A stretch of DNA of 64,000 bases from Clavulina sp. PMI_390 (taxonomy: Eukaryota > Basidiomycota > Agaricomycetes > Cantharellales > Hydnaceae). This document shows positions 33,081 to 44,974 of this stretch, piece after piece (positions within the stretch are counted from its first letter, which is position 1; the number at the start of each line of letters is the position of its first letter). The notes under the pieces were generated by a model that was given only the letters and a program-made list of their open reading frames with translations, was not told where the DNA came from and did not search any database. The DNA is taken from the NCBI GenBank assembly GCA_015039315.1, contig WIDE01000012.1:191731-255730 (forward strand), read 5' to 3'. A program made the translations under genes and the position numbers.

Positions 33081-35126
33081 TTAGGTACCAGGCTCCTTAA
33101 CCCACTTGCTTCCACCATCATTCCCGATGCGGCGCGTATACTGAATCTTAGCAAACATCACCCTCCCGATTTTGACGGGTAGAAGGTCTAACCATGGAAT
33201 TGGGTGCTGATCATCTACGCCCTTCAGGGTCGGATTTGCGTCATACCACGGAATCGCCCTGAAGCCTGCAACTTCGAGCGAGCTCAAGTGGGGAAAGCTA
33301 GAGAGATATCGGAGCTCTTTATCTCCGACACCTCTCCACACGCGATACCAAGGGAGAATGAGTGATTCGATAGGGCATCCGATCTCTCCAAGAGTTTTTA
33401 GCAACTCTGATGGGTTAGCATTGCGACGGCATGAACACTTATGTTGGACGACATGAAGAAGTTCTAGGGGAGATTCCATCGCATTGAGAGCCTCAATGAG
33501 ACTTTCGAACGAATTGCATGCATGAAGGACTCGGATCTTCAAGATTTTGATCGGTCGGTGAGTCAACCATGCAACAGCAGTGCGGATATCAGGAGTCTCA
33601 AGTGCTTCTAGTCGGGGGAGGATGTCGAGAGGCACTGAGCGCAGGCAGTTGGGATGTGTTGATGTGCCACTGAGCTGTTTAATACGAGGCTGGGAATGGA
33701 GAAACCTGAGCAAGTCGGCTGACGTCTTGCGTAGAAGCATAGACGTTTGGAATCGCTTCAGCTGCAACGGACGATGCCCTCGACTATCACCTGCTGCCGC
33801 TGCTTGGGAGGCTGCGATCAGAATGGGAAAGATCGGAGAATAGTCCCCTCCCCTGAGCGCACCAGCTCCGTAGAAACGAGGAGGCTCGAGGAGGACCAAG
33901 TCTTGGAGATTCGTCATGAAAGACAGCGCTTTTTTAAACAGAGCGATTCGCTTATCCGTCCAGGACCACCCGCAAATCATGGCAAAGGAACGAATACAGG
34001 CAGTTCGGGATGGTAGACGCGTGAGGGCAGAGAATTTTTCTGCTAGGAGGGACTCGTCCTGATGTTCTGACCAAGCGAAACAGAAGTATCTCCAAAGTCG
34101 GCGATTGGCGACCCGATTGCACGTCGCATTTGCAAGAGCGAATGCGCGGAGCTCTATAATGTCAAGATACTCCACGATTTGCAGTGCAATATCAACTGGT
34201 ACGTCCACGAATGTATTTTTCCAATCCTAAACCGAATCGAGTAAGAAAGATAAGGCTCTCTGATTGGTACCAATAGGTTGCATCACTTACGATACTCTCC
34301 CCCCGCTTGAATAATTGTCGTCCTGCCTTCCGAGCAGAACGTGTTGGATATGGGGAGATGGCCGAACGAGCTGGCAAAGGGAATAGGCTTAGGTATATTG
34401 CGTATTCGCGGTGGTGTGTCCGATGTGACTCATGGAGCGAGGTGGGATCGCCTTGGCCAACATGCCTGTGAAGCTCGTTTGGCCGAAAGGGCTTCCATCT
34501 AGGCGTATCCAGGTATTCAAAGGCTTTTTCCATGACCGGTGCGTCATCTGGTGTCCATTGATGACCAATAGTGAGTCTCCAGGCCTCTGAGAAGGCTTTC
34601 AGGAGATGCCGTCTTCCTTCGGGCTCGAGAATAGTATGTACCCAGTTATGGCATGACTCTCCGTACTTAGGGGCGTCGAAACTGATAACTGTGCCGACGG
34701 AGTAGATCTCCACACATCTCCCCGGGATGTAGTTGGACAATGCTTCTGCAGCAAAATTCCGTTGTCCAATCGCACCCTGGTAATATGGTTCCCAAGTCAC
34801 CACAAGTGCCACATCCGAATTCGCTGAGCGGACAACATGCGTCTTGCTAACGTAGTGGGTTTTATTTCTGAACCTGTCAATGATGAAACCGTGTCGTGGA
34901 GGAAAATACATTCTAAATTTGAGGTGGTGAGATTCTCCATATAGTGTTCGGGTCAATCATCAGGAGCAAATACTGTGATGGAGGCTTACACGAGAATGAA
35001 GTCCCATAGTTTTTCATACTCTTGCGTGTTCGCAAGCTCCCGGAGGGTGCGCTCAACTTCGGCGTCCCAGCAGTCCTGCTCCTCCGCCTCATTGGAGGCA
35101 AGGTCAGAAGCAGAGGACTGGGTCAT
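33081..35126 (-). CDS. F-box protein with novel N-terminal domain (family member B2)
   Basis: Exons 34990-35126, 34291-34912 and 33081-34226; 634 residues. Exon 1 is exactly 137 nt, as in B1: MTQSSASDLASNE..., CWDAEVERTLRELANTQEYE, KLWDFIL. Exon 2: MYFPPRHGFIIDRF, VALVVTWEPYYQGAIG, IYSVGTVISFDAP, NWVHTILEPEGRRHLLKAF, GHQWTPDDAPVMEKAFEYL and RSARKAGRQLFKRGESI. Exon 3: DWKNTFVDVPVDIALQIVEY (F-box start), then LRAFALANATCNRVANRRLW, MTNLQDLVLLEPPR and FPHLSSLEVAGFRA. Nearly collinear with B1, so B1 and B2 are tandem duplicates 650 bp apart. Cytoplasmic or nuclear; no signal or membrane segments. Confidence 0.8.
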
Positions 35127-35436
35127 TCTAGCAAGTCAAAAAAGCGGTTCCCGGGGGTCAGGGGCATGAATACCTAGCGCAACACCAAAGAAAAGTACTA
35201 CTTAAACTGAGGCTGAGGATAGAGATGAACAGCCAGCAAGTCGGCCCGCGAATTGAGCCCCTCGGCACAAACACACGATCTGAGTCAAATTGCTCAGTGT
35301 CGTCACTCAACATGGTGTAGTCTTGGATGAGCTGTCTAGTATCAATGTGCAACGATCAATTACTACTGCCCGCTTGCTTTCCTCGAGGAGACTTGGCTAT
35401 CGTCGCACTAGAAATTCATATTAGAGGAAAATCGGA
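35127..35436. other. Promoter side of B2, no gene seen
   Basis: A 64-codon minus-strand frame (35158-35352) with a hydrophobic end is present but has no support. Nothing else seen. Confidence 0.4.
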
Positions 35437-35820
35437 TTAATGGTACCAGCTCGTCAGAGGTTTACCCATTGCTTCCGAAGCGGCTGGAAAGCTCCACTTT
35501 TCAGCGATTTCTTCAATCATTGCTTGGAACCATTCACTTTGCGTCTTGGAATACTTCGCGCAGACTTCCACGCGGGGCTGTATCTCTCCTGCAATTGTAT
35601 TGTCGGGGGATTCGTTGACCGAATGATGCTTCTTGATGAACGTGCTTGATGCGCCGAACCACTTCGAAGACCGCACAAGGACTTGCTACTGCGCCCGATG
35701 ATGTTGGACGGATCTTTGACGCCTGCCTCGAACGAGCCACTTTTGATCATGACTAGCTCAACTCTGAGAACCTCAGTTTCGTAGATATGATCCCATGGCG
35801 CAGCTCGAGCCACAAGAAGA
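35437..35820 (-). pseudogene. Possible degenerate gene fragment
   Basis: Two minus-strand stretches look coding. One (35680-35820) reads ARAAPWDHIYETEVLRVELV, then SGSFEAGVKDPSNIIGRSSK. The other (35437-35676) reads SSKWFGASSTFIKKHHSVNE, then EWFQAMIEEIAEKWSFPAAS. They abut in different frames near 35675 with no room for an intron, which suggests a frameshift. The protein family is not recognised. It could also be chance open frames. Confidence 0.35.
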
Positions 35821-36158
35821 TTATTGTTGTTCGCAGAACCGATGCATAGGGTTCAAGTGATTGGTCTCATCTTTGAGACTCGTTCGTAGCCTGCAGTGAC
35901 GTCAGAAGCTGAGTGTATCGCCAATACAACAATCCGACCCACGTTACCAGACACTCGGACCTGCTCACCCAGGAGGAAACAAGCAAAGGGCTTTGCACCC
36001 CGCGGCTACTACCGGCACTCTCTCTGATGCTGCGATCATTGGGCTCATTAGGCTGCCGCTTCGATTCTCTCGCTCCATAAAAGGGTCTCCCTACTACCAG
36101 GATATTATTTAAGACGGGGGGCGAGTCACTGCTCACAGAAACTCCCCATCACCTCACC
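35821..36158. other. Intergenic, no gene seen
   Basis: Separates two oppositely oriented gene remnants. No motif recognised. Confidence 0.4.
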
Positions 36159-37084
36159 ATGAGTCTCTCTAGTACCATCCTGGGTCATCACGATGATATC
36201 AGCCGTGTCTATAAGGTAGGTGCTCATCAGAGCCATTCGCAGCTCGACCCGAAGACCCTCGTACCAATGCTCTTTTGGAAGGCATGGAAACTTGCTCCCG
36301 GGCCACCACATGAAGTTTTGACGGATGACTTTCGGTGGAGATCAGCTATGTATATTGTCGGTCACACATCGCCGCTACGACCACTGGACATATGATTCTG
36401 AGCCTTTGACTTTATATAGTGCACGAGAAGGGTTTTCGCCTACCCTCTGATGGAGAGATATCAAGGCCCTGAAGCTGTCCAGAAGGATCGGGATCTTTTT
36501 GCCTCTGTCAGTGCTAAGAATCGTGCTCTCACTCAACCTGAGCCATGTTTCTGATACGTGGAAGTAATGGGGGATATTGTAGGCCAGCGATCTCATCAGA
36601 CAGCTCGATACGCATATTGAGGTGTACGACCCTGCTCATCCCATCGAAAGGACCAAACACCGTGCCGTCGACACGCCCGCTGCTGATCCCGTAGTCGAGA
36701 AGTTGATGGAAGCTCTTCTTCCTGCTTTTGCTCAGTCAGCACTCTAATCAAATTCGTGAAGTAATTCCACTGAAGAGATCACCTGTTAGAGCCGAGAAGG
36801 ATCTTCCTGCGTTCGAATCCGCCCTCAGCCCAGAAGAACGTTCTCAGCTGTTCCGGCCCTTCGACATCATGCGCACATTCTGGACATTGAAGTACGTTGC
36901 GCCTATTGATGTTGTATCATTCCAACACTCACCTACTCTTTATTAAAATTTTTCCACTAACAGCACTGCGACTCCCTGGCCCCTACGAACCTATCCATTG
37001 AAAGACGGAGCCGAGATGCTGGATAAGCCCGTCGGGGAGCTCATGAAAGTCTACGGTGCCAGCCTGTCAAAGCATGACATGTAA
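36159..37084 (+). pseudogene. Frameshifted multi-exon gene remnant, unknown family
   Basis: Successive plus-strand segments read as protein but in shifting frames. They are MSLSSTILGHHDDISRVYK (36159); YDHWTYDSEPLTLYSAREGF (about 36380-36445); YPLMERYQGPEAVQKDRDLF (36441 on); ASDLIRQLDTHIEVYDPAHP (36593 on); and SNQIREVIPLKRSP with LSPEERSQLFRPFDIMRTFW (about 36745-36890). A last exon carries NTATPWPLRTYPLKDGAEML and ELMKVYGASLSKHDM, stop 37082-37084. The last intron keeps good sites (GTACGT...AACAG). The break near 36445 looks like an extra CT in CCCTCTGATG; a second frame change falls near 36735 without an intron. So this is a decayed gene. The family is not recognised. Confidence 0.6.
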
Positions 37085-38960
37085 TAATTGCAACTAGTCT
37101 CTATAAGTGTAGCAGTTAGCTAAATGGCCATTCGCTATAAATGTACTATCACGGATACACCAAACCCATTGCTGGTTTCAGGACACGAGATTAAGCCGGT
37201 GTGGTCCCTCGCGTCAGTGAAGATCAACGACTGAGGGTATGGCATGCAATCGATTGAGACATGGCTAAGATGTCTGGCGGGTATAAAATTGAGCAAGATA
37301 TTTCCAGCGCGACACCCATTGACGAACGCATCCCGAATCGCCATCGGATTCTTCTGCGGACTTGTTGAGCGTTGCCCTCCAATTGAACTCTTAAGGGTCC
37401 ACGGGAGTGGGCCGGAGGTAAACCCCCACAACACAAACGTGAAGGTGATCGGCACAAGGAGGGCTACGCAGGATCAGGTTTCCTTAATACCGCCTCCCGC
37501 TACTGTCAGCTAGAAATGTGACTTGGAGCTCGAATGCGGATGGCGGAACGTGGTGTAGCACGGGTAGCTAGTACCATGGAACTCGAGCATGATATCTCGA
37601 GCGAGGGAGTTCAATGCTCCACGTTGAATTTGGAGTTGGTAACTAGTACCTAAAATCCGCCATATTTTGCCTGATGATTTTGCGGGTGGCAAATGATAAG
37701 ATTGGCGGACTGCGAATCATTGAGCATTAGTTGATAAACTGATGCGTGATTTCTTGTGGCGGGGTTCTGATGATCTCGAGGATGAAGGATAACGCGTTTG
37801 GCGTTGTTCGCGGTATCACGGCCTCGTTTCGTGTCCGACAAGGGACCTGACTGTGATGTGATCATCATAAGTACCTTTTTTGTGTCGAATCGTCGGCCGA
37901 TGAGTGGGCCAGAGATGCCATCATGTGGTCAGCGGATCTTTGTAATTGGCAAGACAGGCTAACTCCCTCGGAGGTGTAAGAAGGAAATAGAAACATTCTA
38001 ACTTGTCGGATGGGATCGGATGAAGTATACGAAATGACGGCATGGACACGTGACATAGCGGGGAAAGATGTCGGATGGGCGGAACCGCTTCTCCCAAAAG
38101 GAACAGAGTGCGGAAGAGGGAGGAAAGAAGGGCATGGATGTTGCTGGGTTACCATCGCGTGTTTGTGAGCGTACGTACGTATTCTCACCTGCGGCCAAGC
38201 GAAAGGGTGTGCGGGTGCGCATGCGTGTGTGTACATCGGCTTCCCTTACCGAGGCTACTACAGGCACGTTTTACACAGCCGGCAGAGGAGGAGGGATGAA
38301 ACAACGAGAGACGAATGAATCGAAGGGATCGAGGAGAATCGGTGCCTAGGTTACCGATAGCCCCGTCGCTTTGTGACTGTCGTTTCCCCACTTGATTGAA
38401 TTGTTCGAAGCTCGCTAATGTTGGAGCGATCTGCGAATCGCGACTCATTTGCGACTCTTCTGATGCTCGTCAGATTTAGGACATCCATGGAACAAAAGCA
38501 AAAAGGAATTCGTCGCTGGCAAAAATTAGGCCTGTCCTACGCCCATTTGGGATGACGGAGCTCTGAGCTCTTGACAGGTTCAGCCACCCCTGATGGTACA
38601 GCCAGCAGCCGGGGAATAAATTAAGTCCGAGGCCGCAACTGTATCGGAGATCCGCACTCAAAGGGCCAAGGTTGTCAAAAGTGAGAACTCAATTCAGTTA
38701 GTGGCCAGTTTCAGAGCAACCAAAAGCTGACGCTCGCTTGGCTGCCTAGCTGAAAGGAGAGAGAGGGGGTGTGCGGATGGACGAGCTGGACTAGTCGTTG
38801 CGCGTCGGGGACGCTACCGACCTCCGACTGGGCGGAGCGCGGATGGTTGGAGTGAGTCAGACCTTTTTCTGAACGAGCCGCTGATCGAAGAATCCGTTCC
38901 GTTCTGCGTAACTGGGCACTTGCCGTTCCTGGCCTTGGTGGCTGTCAGGGCAAACAGAAG
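37085..38960. other. Long intergenic region, no gene seen
   Basis: Frames on both strands (37135-37513, 37865-38448) overlap one another and lack recognisable motifs. The part around 38090-38300 is rich in GA and GT tracts. The right end is the promoter of the peroxidase gene. Confidence 0.4.
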
Positions 38961-38971
38961 CTCCTGAAGCC

Positions 38972-38980
38972 TATATATAA
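38972..38980 (+). promoter_or_regulatory. TATA box of the DyP gene
   Basis: TATATATAA, 158 bp before the ATG. A CT-rich tract follows (39000-39080: TTTCTTTCCTCATCCTCCTC), the usual surroundings of a fungal transcription start. It suggests a strongly expressed, regulated gene with a leader of roughly 100-130 nt. Confidence 0.65.
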
Positions 38981-39137
38981 GCGTACCGTCACTCGCTCCT
39001 CGTTTTTCTTTCCTCATCCTCCTCCTCGGAGCTTCTCCTCCCTTTCTTCCTTCCGTCTCTCCCTCTGCTTCCTCGGAGCAATACCCACAGTCTCTTCTGC
39101 TAAAAACAACCTAGTCCTTCTTTTTCGAACCTTAATC

Positions 39138-41702
39138 ATGCGTGTCTCTATCACGCTCTGCAGCCTCGCTGCAATCACGTCAGTCGCGTCGGTCTTTGCT
39201 TCTGACATGGGAGGCGACTCCAACCTCCACAATCACCACAAGCACCGTGAGCTCGCTCGTGCAAAGGGTCAGTCGCGTTCTATTCTCTTCCGTTTCCGCC
39301 TCTGGCGCATGACCTCGGGTCGATTTGCCACTTGGGACAGCATTCTTCCCTTGAAACACATTACTTACGCCAGCCATCATTCGTGACCTTAGACCTTGCC
39401 AAGAAGGACCCCTTGAACCCAACGCCCTCTCCTGCTCGTCTCCGTCGTAGCTCGTACCGTACTCAGCCCATTCTCAAACGTACGTTCTGATTCCGCAGCC
39501 ACATTCATTTCATGTTTTGCATTTTCTATGTGGAAGCTCTCATCGCTGTAACTCGGCGAATTGGATCGTTCTGATCATTGGCCTCGTTATTCCTACTATA
39601 TAGAATGGCCTGGCTTCCCTCCTTTGCCCACGCTCGATGACATTCACCACCGAAACGGCACTGGTGGATCCCAGCAGGGTAATTACCTTCCCCTCGACAA
39701 TATTCAGGGCGATATCTTGTGAGTACTCATTACTGCTCGTTCCTCGATCCCAACCAAGGATCTCAATATATCTCCACTCTCTGTACGCTCACAGCGTCGG
39801 CATGAAGAAGGCCAATGAGCTCTTCTACTTCTTCCACATCAATAGTCCTTCCGACTTCCGCAACACCCTTCGTACTACGCTGCTCCCGCTCATCACATCA
39901 GCCTCGACGCTCGTCGGGCCCGCGACATCCCAGCCCCTCGCGTACCTCAACATGGGCTTCTCGCAGTCAGGGCTCAATGCCTTGGGGATCAACGATGACC
40001 TCGGCGACTCATACTTCAAGGCTGGCCAATACAGCGATGCGCCCAACTTGGGAGATTCGATGAATGATTGGGAGAGCGTATGGTCGAGCTACGGCAAGAC
40101 GGGTATTCATGGTGTCATGTTGATTGCGAGTGATGATCAGGGCCACATCGATTCCTTGATTTCGACGATCACGAGCGCGTGCGGCAAGTCCATCTCGAAT
40201 GTCGTGAGCGTACAGGGTAATGTCAGGCCTGGCGCGTATGCTGGTCACGAACGTACGTCATTGTTTCACTTTCCCTTCTTTTGTCCCTTCCATTTTCCTC
40301 TGGGGAACAAACCCTGCTCGCTTCGTACTGCCGAGGACCCTGGCTCGGCAGAAAGATCGACCTCGATGCCTGAAACGCGATGCCAAGTCTCTTCCCGCCG
40401 GGTTAAGGGAGTCATTGATTTCGTGGCTCCACTTCCCCCATTTGAACACTTTATGCCTCCACTCCATCCTCGCTCCACTCTGCTCCAATGTGACTAACGT
40501 GAACTTGTTTCCCTTCGATCAATACAGACTTTGGCTACCTTGATGGCATCTCCAACCCCGGTGTGAATGGGTTCACTACCGTCGCTCAGCCTGGCCAAGC
40601 TGTCGTTCCTCCCGGTGTCATCCTCACCGGACGTAGCGGCGATTCCGTCACCAACCGACCCAGCTGGACGCGTGATGGCAGCTTCTTGGTCTTCAGGAAG
40701 CTCCAGCAGTACGTCCCCGAGTGGAACAACTACGTCGTGGCCAACGCGATCAAGAGCAGTAAGTAACTGAGACTCGCTCTCGATTCTCCTGTCTAGTGTG
40801 CTGATCACATTTTCTCTGATGCTCCTTTCTCGGCAGACAACCTGACCACTGCCCAGGGTGCCGCACTCTTCGGTGCTCGTCTCATCGGCCGTTGGCAATC
40901 CGGTGCTCCCATCGACCTTGCTCCTCTGTACGACGACGCAGACCTTGGTGCTGACCCCACTCGCAACAACAACTTCAACTTTGACCATCCCGAGATTCCC
41001 GGCTTCGACCTTACTTCGAACGAGTCGCGCTGCCCCTTCGCTGCACACATCCGCAAGACCCGCCCGCGTGCTGACTTGGGCATCGCCAAGGCCACGGGCA
41101 TTAGTGCTATTGTGAACGGCGTCACTCAGACTGATATGGTGGAAGATGCGGCTTTGTCGTTCATGGGTATTCGTGCGGGTATTCCTTACGGTCCCGAGGT
41201 TGGCAGTGGGGAGAGTTCAAGCGGCACGACCAACACAGATCGCGGCCTTTGCTTTGGTGAGTCTTTTTTACTTGCTCTCCATCTTTCTCTTAGACTTTGA
41301 TCGTAACACCACTAACTAATCGCCTCAACTTGTACAGCTGAATACCAATCCTCCATCGGCAACTCCTTCCGCACGCAGCAAGCCGTCTGGGCCAATGTCG
41401 CCTCGTTCCCTCCTGGAAAGACTCCCGCAAACTCCGGTCTCGACCCCGTCATTGGCCAGGGCCAGCGCACTGTGAACGGGCTGAACCCCTACAATACTGG
41501 CAAGAGTTACAGCGTCCCCTCGTTCGTCAAGGCGCGTGGCGGCGAGTACTTCTTCGTGCCTAGCATTAGTGCGCTCACGCAGGTGATCGCCACCGGCACG
41601 AGCGGTGGTAACAACGGCTGGGATACTGGTTCGGGATCCAGTGGCAGCGGCAACAGTCTGCTCGGCTGGCTGGGAGGCATCCTGAAGAAGTTTGGGTTCT
41701 AA
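39138..41702 (+). CDS. Secreted dye-decolorizing peroxidase (DyP-type)
   Basis: Seven exons: 39138-39267, 39393-39479, 39604-39718, 39795-40252, 40528-40758, 40837-41256 and 41338-41702; 601 residues. An N-terminal signal peptide (MRVSITLCSLAAITSVASVF, cut probably after Ala) is followed by a His-rich propeptide-like stretch. DNIQGDI starts the DyP fold. HFGYLDGISNP carries the GxxDG motif with the distal Asp269. SRCPFAAHIRKTRPR carries the proximal heme ligand His411. GIRAGIPYGPE has the distal Arg. QGQRTVNGLNPYNTG and a Gly/Ser-rich end follow. DyPs are extracellular heme peroxidases that use hydrogen peroxide to oxidise anthraquinone dyes and lignin-related phenols. All key residues are present and no frame break was found, so it should be active. 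The length fits secreted basidiomycete DyPs (about 500-600). Confidence 0.93.
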
Positions 41703-43669
41703 ATGACCATCAATCAGTCCTATCCCATCGCTTCACTCCCACTTTCCATCTTGGGTCTCGGTTTTTTCTTTTCTCTCGCTGGGGCCGCTGCTTATTTCCA
41801 TCGCCTATCTCGCTCGCTGGGTTGTTTTTGCTTGTCATTATCACTCTTTCCATTTTTTGTTTCTCTCTCGGGCTCTTCTGCGTCTCATGGGCATCCATCC
41901 CGTCATCACTAATTTTCTCATCGACGTCATCATCCACTTCCACTCCCATTCCCCATTTCAATCTCCATTCACCTGCATATGCCCTTATCGAGGCTATTCC
42001 ACCTATTCCATCTCGGACTCGGACTCTGATCTCTCGTTCTTTTTGTTTACTATTCTCCATCTCCCACCGACTCCAATCTATGCAAGACTCGGAGTTTCTC
42101 ATCCGTAGTCAGCCTCTCTTCTTTGTTTGCGGTGTAAGTTAGTGATATGTCCTTCATGGTACATACTTGGGCCTATCAATCAGTGTTCACATTTACACGC
42201 CTGTTGTGCCCCCTGTGCCCCATTCATCACTGACTGCAGCGAATAGGCCATATACTGCTGTATGTGCATCACTTTTCATATTCCCGGTACTGTATCTATC
42301 GTGAATCAGGGGTGGGATCTAGCGCATCGATATTGCTTGTCCACATAGGCGCAGTGTGTGCTAGAGTTCTATCACTCCAATCAGTTTTGCAGCTTCGGGA
42401 CAGGACTGGTGTCACTTTATTCACCTCCATAACCCGTGCAAGCAACCCGAATTCTTGGCCTGCTGGGCTTGGCTCGGCAGCCCAGGAAGCTCTTGAAAGT
42501 TTATATCTCAATTCAGAGCAAAACAAAATCCACAGAAACAACGCTGCCGATCCGGCTTGATCGTGGTATGTTGAGTTGCAGGTCGAAATACAAAGCCGCT
42601 TAGTACCTGATGTTCGGCGCGTGAAAAACGCCACACGTGCCCTAGATGAGACAAACCCTCTTATAGGAGCCTTAAGCTGTTACTCTCCCGTGTTTATCAT
42701 CTGAAGCAACTATAATTCCTTATTGGAGCAATCCCAGCGGTCACAAGGGGTTTCTAGAGTTTTAGACAGGCGTCTCGATTGTTTGAGGGGGGAAATAATT
42801 TGCTCTTCCGAACCCGACTGATTCAGATGGCGATATGGAGGTTTGGAAATCGTAGGAGTCATTGATGTTTCTTCACTCCAGATTAGCTCACATTTGTCCG
42901 TCTCCAGAACGGTGGTTGAGCGTTGGGCTATGCCACCATGAAAGAATGTGGCGAAGTGTCATGTACATTGATTTACTTTTTGAACATGAAATCGACAGCC
43001 TCAGAATAATCTTACGACCTTTTCGTTCTAGGATTTGAGACCCAGCGACTGCCAAGTCCGAGGCTCTAAATTTACCTTCCTCTTGAATCTCTTTATCATT
43101 CACAATATTTCTGGGCGGTCCAGAATAGAATAAGAGGTTTAAACCCTCACAAATAGGTTTGAAAACGCTGCTAAACCTTCAAATTGAAGATAAATCTTAT
43201 TAATCCTGGGCCGTTCGCTACCTTCGCAGCCAATGAGTATGCATCCTAAGACTCTATTCGAAGCGAGATTCCTCCGTGAACCCCCTGATCAGGCCTACGA
43301 TTAAAGAAGGCCTACGATTGATTAATCAATGAGATGCAAGGAGATATCGATTGAAGACGCAAAAATCTCTCCGAGGCGTATTTCACCAGGTACTTAACAA
43401 ACACAAAGGCTGATGAGAATACACATACGTGGGATGTTGTGGCCCTGTCGAAGGCTTTTGTGAGGTTTGAAGGGAGAAGGCGAAAGGATAGGGCACTAGT
43501 ATACAGAGTGGCAAAATTGGACGGAGGAATGGTGCTATTTTGGAGAGTATTTATGGTATTCAGACCCTCAGGAGCTTTGCGGATACGAGAAACGGTCATC
43601 ACTGTAGGCTAAAGAAGAAAATCCCAACACACGCACCAGCGATCGGGTACACACCGAGGAACAGAGCGA
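41703..43669. other. Convergent intergenic region, no gene seen
   Basis: The first 400 bp are very pyrimidine-rich (TTTCTCTC and TCCATT tracts), probably the 3' UTR of the peroxidase gene. Minus-strand frames at 42296-42634 and 43312-43602 have no recognised motif. Confidence 0.4.
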
Positions 43670-44974
43670 TCAGAGGCTTCCGTGATAGGAACGACGAGGA
43701 ACATTAGAATGCGGACTACTCGTACTCGAACCTAGCATGGTTCTTAGTTTTTGAATTAACCGATGCTGGACGTCTGGAAGCCTTTGGAGGTCTTCGTTGA
43801 CCCTTGAGTACAATGATGCCTATCAATCATCCGGCGCTAACAGGTATTTGATAAATTGGCCTCACGTATCCGCCACGGCACTCAATGCCTCTTTTGACAC
43901 ATTTCTCACATCGGCCATGGTCATCTAGATTCAATGGGCAACGCTGGGGGAAATATACGGTTCATTTAGACTCAAAACTGGGAGGTGTGTAAAGAAGAGA
44001 CCTTTTTGGCTTCACGACAGTTCCAGCACCCATTCAGAGTTTTGATACGTCCAACAAGGCCATTGCGGGTAACTCGACCAGCATGATGAGCATTAATAGT
44101 CGAGCTCATCTCACTTGAGGGACGGGAAGTCTGATTCGGACCCCATGACACGCTCTTCAAGATATCCTGTGTCGCCTTAGTGCTTCCAACGCCCACGGGG
44201 ATGACAAGGTGATCCGAAAAGGGGGAAACGTCCGTAGGCGCAGGAAATATGGACGATCCAGATGACGTCAATGGGAGGAAATCAAACGATGATATAAGGG
44301 GGGACGGTTTGAGGAAGCTAGGGTAGGTAGCCTCAGTGAAGGATTCTTGCACAAACGAAGCATCGCGAGAGTCGATGGAATGATCTGGCGCCTTATGTGT
44401 TGACTCGCTCGCTCTATCATGCAGCGCATCATATGGTATGGCGGCAGAGTAGGCAAGCGATGTTGCGCCATATTCTGCTGTCGTCTCGTAGGGGTCTGGA
44501 AGTCTTTCGCTTCGGGAAGCGGTAGTGGAGTCGTTGGCTGAGACCTAAGGATACACGTAGAGGGGTTATTAGGATGCTCAAAGGGCACTTTTATTGAATA
44601 TTAGTGCTCACGACGTGTTCCATTGGGTAGATTCCAAGAGAAACAGTTCTGCTATGAGAAATAGAATTGATAGCAAACGGCACGATGGGCTGATCTGGCG
44701 CAGTTCTGGCCGGGCTGTTATGAATTGGCGCATAGTCCACTGCACTGAAATCTGCGTGGAACGGGTCATAAGCTCCCCCAAAGGGGCCATGCGGACTTAG
44801 GGCTGATGGATCTCTTGGCGATCCTGCTTCCCAAGAACGAACGGCTAGATGAGCGGGATATATCAATGATGTCGGAAGGGATGCAGTCATAGCAAAATGG
44901 TTTCCATCAAGGGGCGTCTCTTTGACGTTGTCTCGAAGTGCCAATGAAGAACGAGCATTTTGATGGTTTTCCAT
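43670..44974 (-). CDS. Zn2Cys6 (GAL4-type) DNA-binding protein with C-terminal zinc cluster
   Basis: Four exons: 44612-44974, 44002-44544, 43866-43943 and 43670-43819; 377 residues. The first 290 residues are Ser/Pro-rich and disordered (SPHGPFGGAYDPFHADFSAV; PSFLKPSPLISSFDFLPLTS). The zinc cluster is GCWNCREAKK (exon 2) joined to RCPLNLDDHGRCEKCVKRGI, then ECRGGY (exon 3). This gives the canonical C-x2-C-x6-C-x9-C-x2-C-x6-C around residues 292-327. After it a helix follows (NEDLQRLPDVQHRLIQKLR), perhaps a dimerisation element. The donor after AAAAAG (GTCTCT) is weak but phase and the resulting Cys spacing are exact. A nuclear transcription regulator; targets unknown. It lacks the large fungal-specific middle homology region. 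Confidence 0.8.

Noticed and set aside
36800..36830. GTTCGAATCC, resembling a tRNA B box
   Set aside because: It encodes FES in the pseudogene exon, and no A box, cloverleaf or terminator is found around it.
40494..41048. Minus-strand frame of 184 codons
   Set aside because: Antisense to DyP exons 5-6, which carry the heme-pocket motifs.
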